NCBI GenBank assembly: GCA_037389465.1
Contig: JAZARR010000170.1
Location: 620,001-684,000, forward strand
Length of the DNA: 64,000 bases
Source of the DNA: Baylisascaris procyonis
Lineage: Eukaryota > Nematoda > Chromadorea > Rhabditida > Ascarididae
Direction of reading: 5' to 3'
The position numbers and the translations under genes are program-made. Positions within the stretch are counted from its first letter, which is position 1, and each line of letters begins with the position of its first letter. The notes beneath the pieces were generated by a model. The model ran no database searches and was not told where the DNA came from. It saw only the letters and a list, made by a program, of their open reading frames with translations. Of the stretch, positions 61,306 to 64,000 are shown in pieces.

Positions 61306-61520
61306 CTGATTCATGACCTGCTGCTCAGAGGGGCTAGTGATGTTCATTGAAAGATATTGTTGCAACGTTCCAACGTCCTTTACCATCACATCCGGTCGTA
61401 CTTCGGTGAACAACGAAGGAGTCGTTAGACATGCCAGAAGACGTCCTTGATGTGAAGCATGAGCTGCCGCCCCATTCGACGGCGTATTTTCTCCTGTGGA
61501 TCCATTCACCTTAGATTCAT
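61306..61520 (-). pseudogene. scc-2 exon 35 copy, still open
   Basis: Same length as exon 35 (215 nt) with intact acceptor and GT donor, and no stop in frame. Several substitutions change conserved residues: LFSKVRPDLMVKHAETLQPY becomes LFTEVRPDVMVKDVGTLQQY. That pattern fits relaxed constraint. Confidence 0.9.
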
Positions 61521-62641
61521 CTTAAAAGAACCCATCAGCAAATTAAGGAAAACTTAAATCGGTATCAACTAAAGGCCTCCGGTATGCAAGTGACCTCCCC
61601 TCTGAAGAAACAACTCATTTCCCCAACTATTCCTCTTGCCTCACTCAAAAATGGTATCGCATTTCTCTGTTCCATGAAAACCGGTTGATGGTTATAGCTG
61701 TTCAAGTCATTTTGTCACAAAACTTGAAAAAACCTTTATGCTCAAGATGAACTAAAAATTTAGCCCCATTAGTGGAGGTCTTCGAATATCAAAATATACA
61801 AAAAGATTAAAAAAACTGAGATGTTTGACCCCATTATTTCTTCAGTATATATTGGATCGCCGACAATTTCAGCGTCAAGTATATTCAATTATGAAAACGA
61901 GTCAACAAATTTGACGCCAAGTTGACTACGCCAAGCAAATAAACACATCGATTTTAAGCGTGGATCACCTGTTTAAGAGCTCCAAAAATATCGACTAGGG
62001 CATTCGTACAATCAAAAATTCCAAATGCCAAAGTTCAGCTATGATGTGAATGAACATTTCGAACCTCTCCTAATCACTTCAGCCATTTCTGCATCAAATT
62101 CATAACTTTTACAGCATTGCCTTCGGCATCCCCATACTTAAATCCCAATAATATCATACCTCGACCGTCACCATATTGCCCTGGTATTACAATGCTAACG
62201 ACCCGATATTACCAAGTAGACATTTATTTAAGTACAACCATTTTACACATGCACGAGTTTACTCTCTCATGATATCTTCCCTTTTGTAATCTGAGGGTAC
62301 TAAAGAAAGGAAATAAGGGACGACGTGAGGGTCAGATGGTGAACGAAAAACTTTCGACGACTATAAATGAAATATCAAGACTAATCAGGACTATTTCCCA
62401 CCGTTCACCCATTCACCTATCATCAAAAAACGGCCTTTGCCTCAAAACTAACTCATTTTAAGCAAGATTCCAGAATTATGGCAAAGAAAATGATGAGATC
62501 TTTTAAAGTTACAGCAATGACGTTTCAAGCTTCAAAATATCGATAAGGAAGACAATCCCTTCCCCCACTTCCATCATCGACTACGCTAATGCTTCTCACT
62601 ACACATTCATCAACCAAATCAAATATCTATCCAAACCATAC

Positions 62642-62810
62642 CAGAAGCAATTCCCGAATCGAGTGTTAGCAGGCTATCGACGAATGTATCGATCGTTTGC
62701 ATCGAGACACAAAGTAAAGCACGATCGCCTCCTCTAAGCAGGCAATGGAGAAGCTGCTCGAAGAATTCCACCGAACTCGCTTTCAAACATCTCAGCCATT
62801 GAGATCACCT
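62642..62810 (-). pseudogene. scc-2 exon 34 copy with an 11-bp deletion
   Basis: Aligns with exon 34 (30322-30499) but is short by 11 bp near its 5' end, in the region encoding MVQICVKENS in the original, so the frame is shifted for most of the exon. Splice signals look preserved (cag acceptor, GTATGG donor). Confidence 0.9.
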
Positions 62811-63324
62811 GCAATACAACCATATAGCACGGCGCATATTATATGTCGCCAAGGATTTCATAATAAGCGTCGTATATCGCACAGCGCTTCGGCCACCTCA
62901 CAACATTTACCTAATATTAGGACAGCTAAAAGAATTCATTAAACTGTAGATCAAATAAGAATTTGCCTACCTCGAAACAAAAAAAGAAAGAACACACCGC
63001 TTCGATACAGTCCTGAACATCAATGCAAAGGTGATGTCCATCACTGCCAATGCGCCAATCAACCAAATCCACAACAACATTCATTCCGGAAATCAAAAGC
63101 TACTGAATCTACCTAAGTGACAACACACTGACAAAAACGCACTCATGGATTCGTGTTTCTTGAAACGAAATCGCGAATACGGTCTCCTCATCCACTTCCC
63201 AATCTGCTACAGCAGCCTTTCATAAACGCCGAATTACACTAGCAAAACATACAAGAAAAACTTTCAAGTTTTAAGCGATTTCACTTTCTACGCAAATACA
63301 CTCACCAAGAAAGCATTCGCTCAA

Positions 63325-63429
63325 GTCATCGAAGAACGGTATCAGCGACCATGAGCCTTTCACCGCTATCACGTCACGAACATCCTTCTCCTGAATCGTC
63401 AGCAACTTCACCGAACGATTCGTATGCAC
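63325..63429 (-). pseudogene. scc-2 exon 18 copy with destroyed donor
   Basis: Same length (105 nt) and still open (SVKLLTIQEKDVRDVIAV), but the donor GTGAGT of the original reads TTGAGC here, so normal splicing from this exon is lost. Confidence 0.9.
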
Positions 63430-63950
63430 CTGAACAACAACCTTTCAGGTAAGCCACACACCAAGAAACTGTAACTAAAACGTCCCATGTCGTAAATAAT
63501 TATTCATTGGACACTCCAGTAGTGGTATCGGCCATCGATTGCCAAAATTAGTCTATATTAGAATCTCATTCTTCTGCGATACTGTTTTCGGACAAGATTC
63601 GACGCGACTACGGCAGAATTGGGCAACTAATCCATTCTCATTACTTCCCAAATGCTCATTACATCCCATATTCATTACAATAACTCACTACCACCGATAA
63701 GCTCAGCTTACCCCTTCCTGGCACCTTATACCTAAGATCTGCCAAATCTAATAACAGTCCAATATTGCGATGATTTCACAGATGGTGGAAATATAGCGCT
63801 AAAAGAAAGAGAAATAAAGAAAAGATCAAACAAAAAAGTGTTACTTTCCATCTATCGACCCTCCTGCCCTCTTACCAGGCGAAATCCCAATCAAATACAT
63901 GTACTGAAAGAGAATCAAATACGCTCCTAATAATTAAAAAATTGAAATAC

Positions 63951-64000
63951 CTCGTTAGTTCGCTTCCATGACTTCGGCTTTTGATCCCCTCGTCTGAGTT
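63951..64000 (-). pseudogene. scc-2 exon 16 copy, cut by the window edge
   Basis: Matches the 3' half of exon 16 (about 44787-44836), with the GTATTT donor retained and the frame open (QKPKSWKRTNE). The remainder lies outside the window. Confidence 0.85.

Larger units (their letters stand above)
59431..64000 (-). pseudogene. rearranged partial duplicate of scc-2 (exons 16-18 fused to 34-36)
   Basis: From right to left (transcript order) this region matches scc-2 exon 16 (63951 to beyond the edge), exon 17 (about 63880-63905), exon 18 (63325-63429) and intron 18 to about 62970. It then jumps to intron 33 and continues with exon 34 (about 62642-62810), exon 35 (61306-61520), exon 36 (59589-59792) and intron 36 to 59559. 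Finally, 59431-59494 matches intron 41 (24032-24095). Exons 19-33 and 37-41 are missing. Defects: the exon 18 donor GT became TT, the exon 17 donor became GC, exon 34 has an 11-bp deletion, and exon 36 has a 1-bp deletion (204 versus 205 nt). Introns also match, so it is a DNA-level duplication, not a retrocopy. It continues past the window edge, so its full extent is unknown. Confidence 0.92.

Noticed and set aside
59589..63429. A second functional, shortened SCC-2 gene
   Set aside because: Exon 18 lacks a donor, exon 34 has an 11-bp deletion and exon 36 a 1-bp deletion, so no continuous reading frame survives.
59431..64000. Processed (retro) pseudogene
   Set aside because: Introns 16, 17, 18, 33, 34, 35 and part of 36 are recognisable in the copy, so it arose by DNA duplication.

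Overview
The window is eukaryotic and nematode-like. It is AT-rich, its genes are split by many introns with the worm-type TTTCAG acceptor, and its two recognisable genes are a nematode-style linker histone H1 and a glutamine-rich cohesin loader of the SCC-2/PQN-85 (NIPBL, Nipped-B) family. The long introns (mean near 670 bp) and abundant (TA)n tracts suggest a parasitic clade V (strongylid-like) worm more than Caenorhabditis; that is inference.

Layout. Positions 1-8700 are mostly non-coding, with a ~32-bp minisatellite (2651-2888), a (TA)n tract and one small orphan reading frame on the minus strand (3341-3535). Histone H1 lies on the plus strand at 8713-9853 in three exons, followed by a long inverted repeat (9978-10578). 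From 10.6 to 19.4 kb I see no identifiable gene, only three orphan open exons on the minus strand (15.7-17.7 kb).

The main content is one 37-kb minus-strand gene, 19432-56748. I could model it as 47 coding exons whose phases all agree, giving about 2194 residues with N-terminal polyglutamine, a coiled coil, a MAU2-binding segment and a long HEAT-repeat body. Its introns carry (TA)n tracts, tandem duplications and decayed tRNA-like sequences.

Upstream of it, from 59431 to the right edge, lies a broken same-strand copy of parts of this gene: exons 16-18 joined through intron sequence directly to exons 34-36, then a scrap of intron 41. Exons 19-33 are missing, a splice donor is destroyed and two exons are frameshifted, so this is a rearranged pseudogene.

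Both real genes act on chromatin (nucleosome linker packing and cohesin loading). They are on opposite strands about 10 kb apart, and nothing indicates co-transcription. The most unusual structure is the rearranged partial duplicate of the cohesin loader. I found no CRISPR array, prokaryotic operon or clearly new system.
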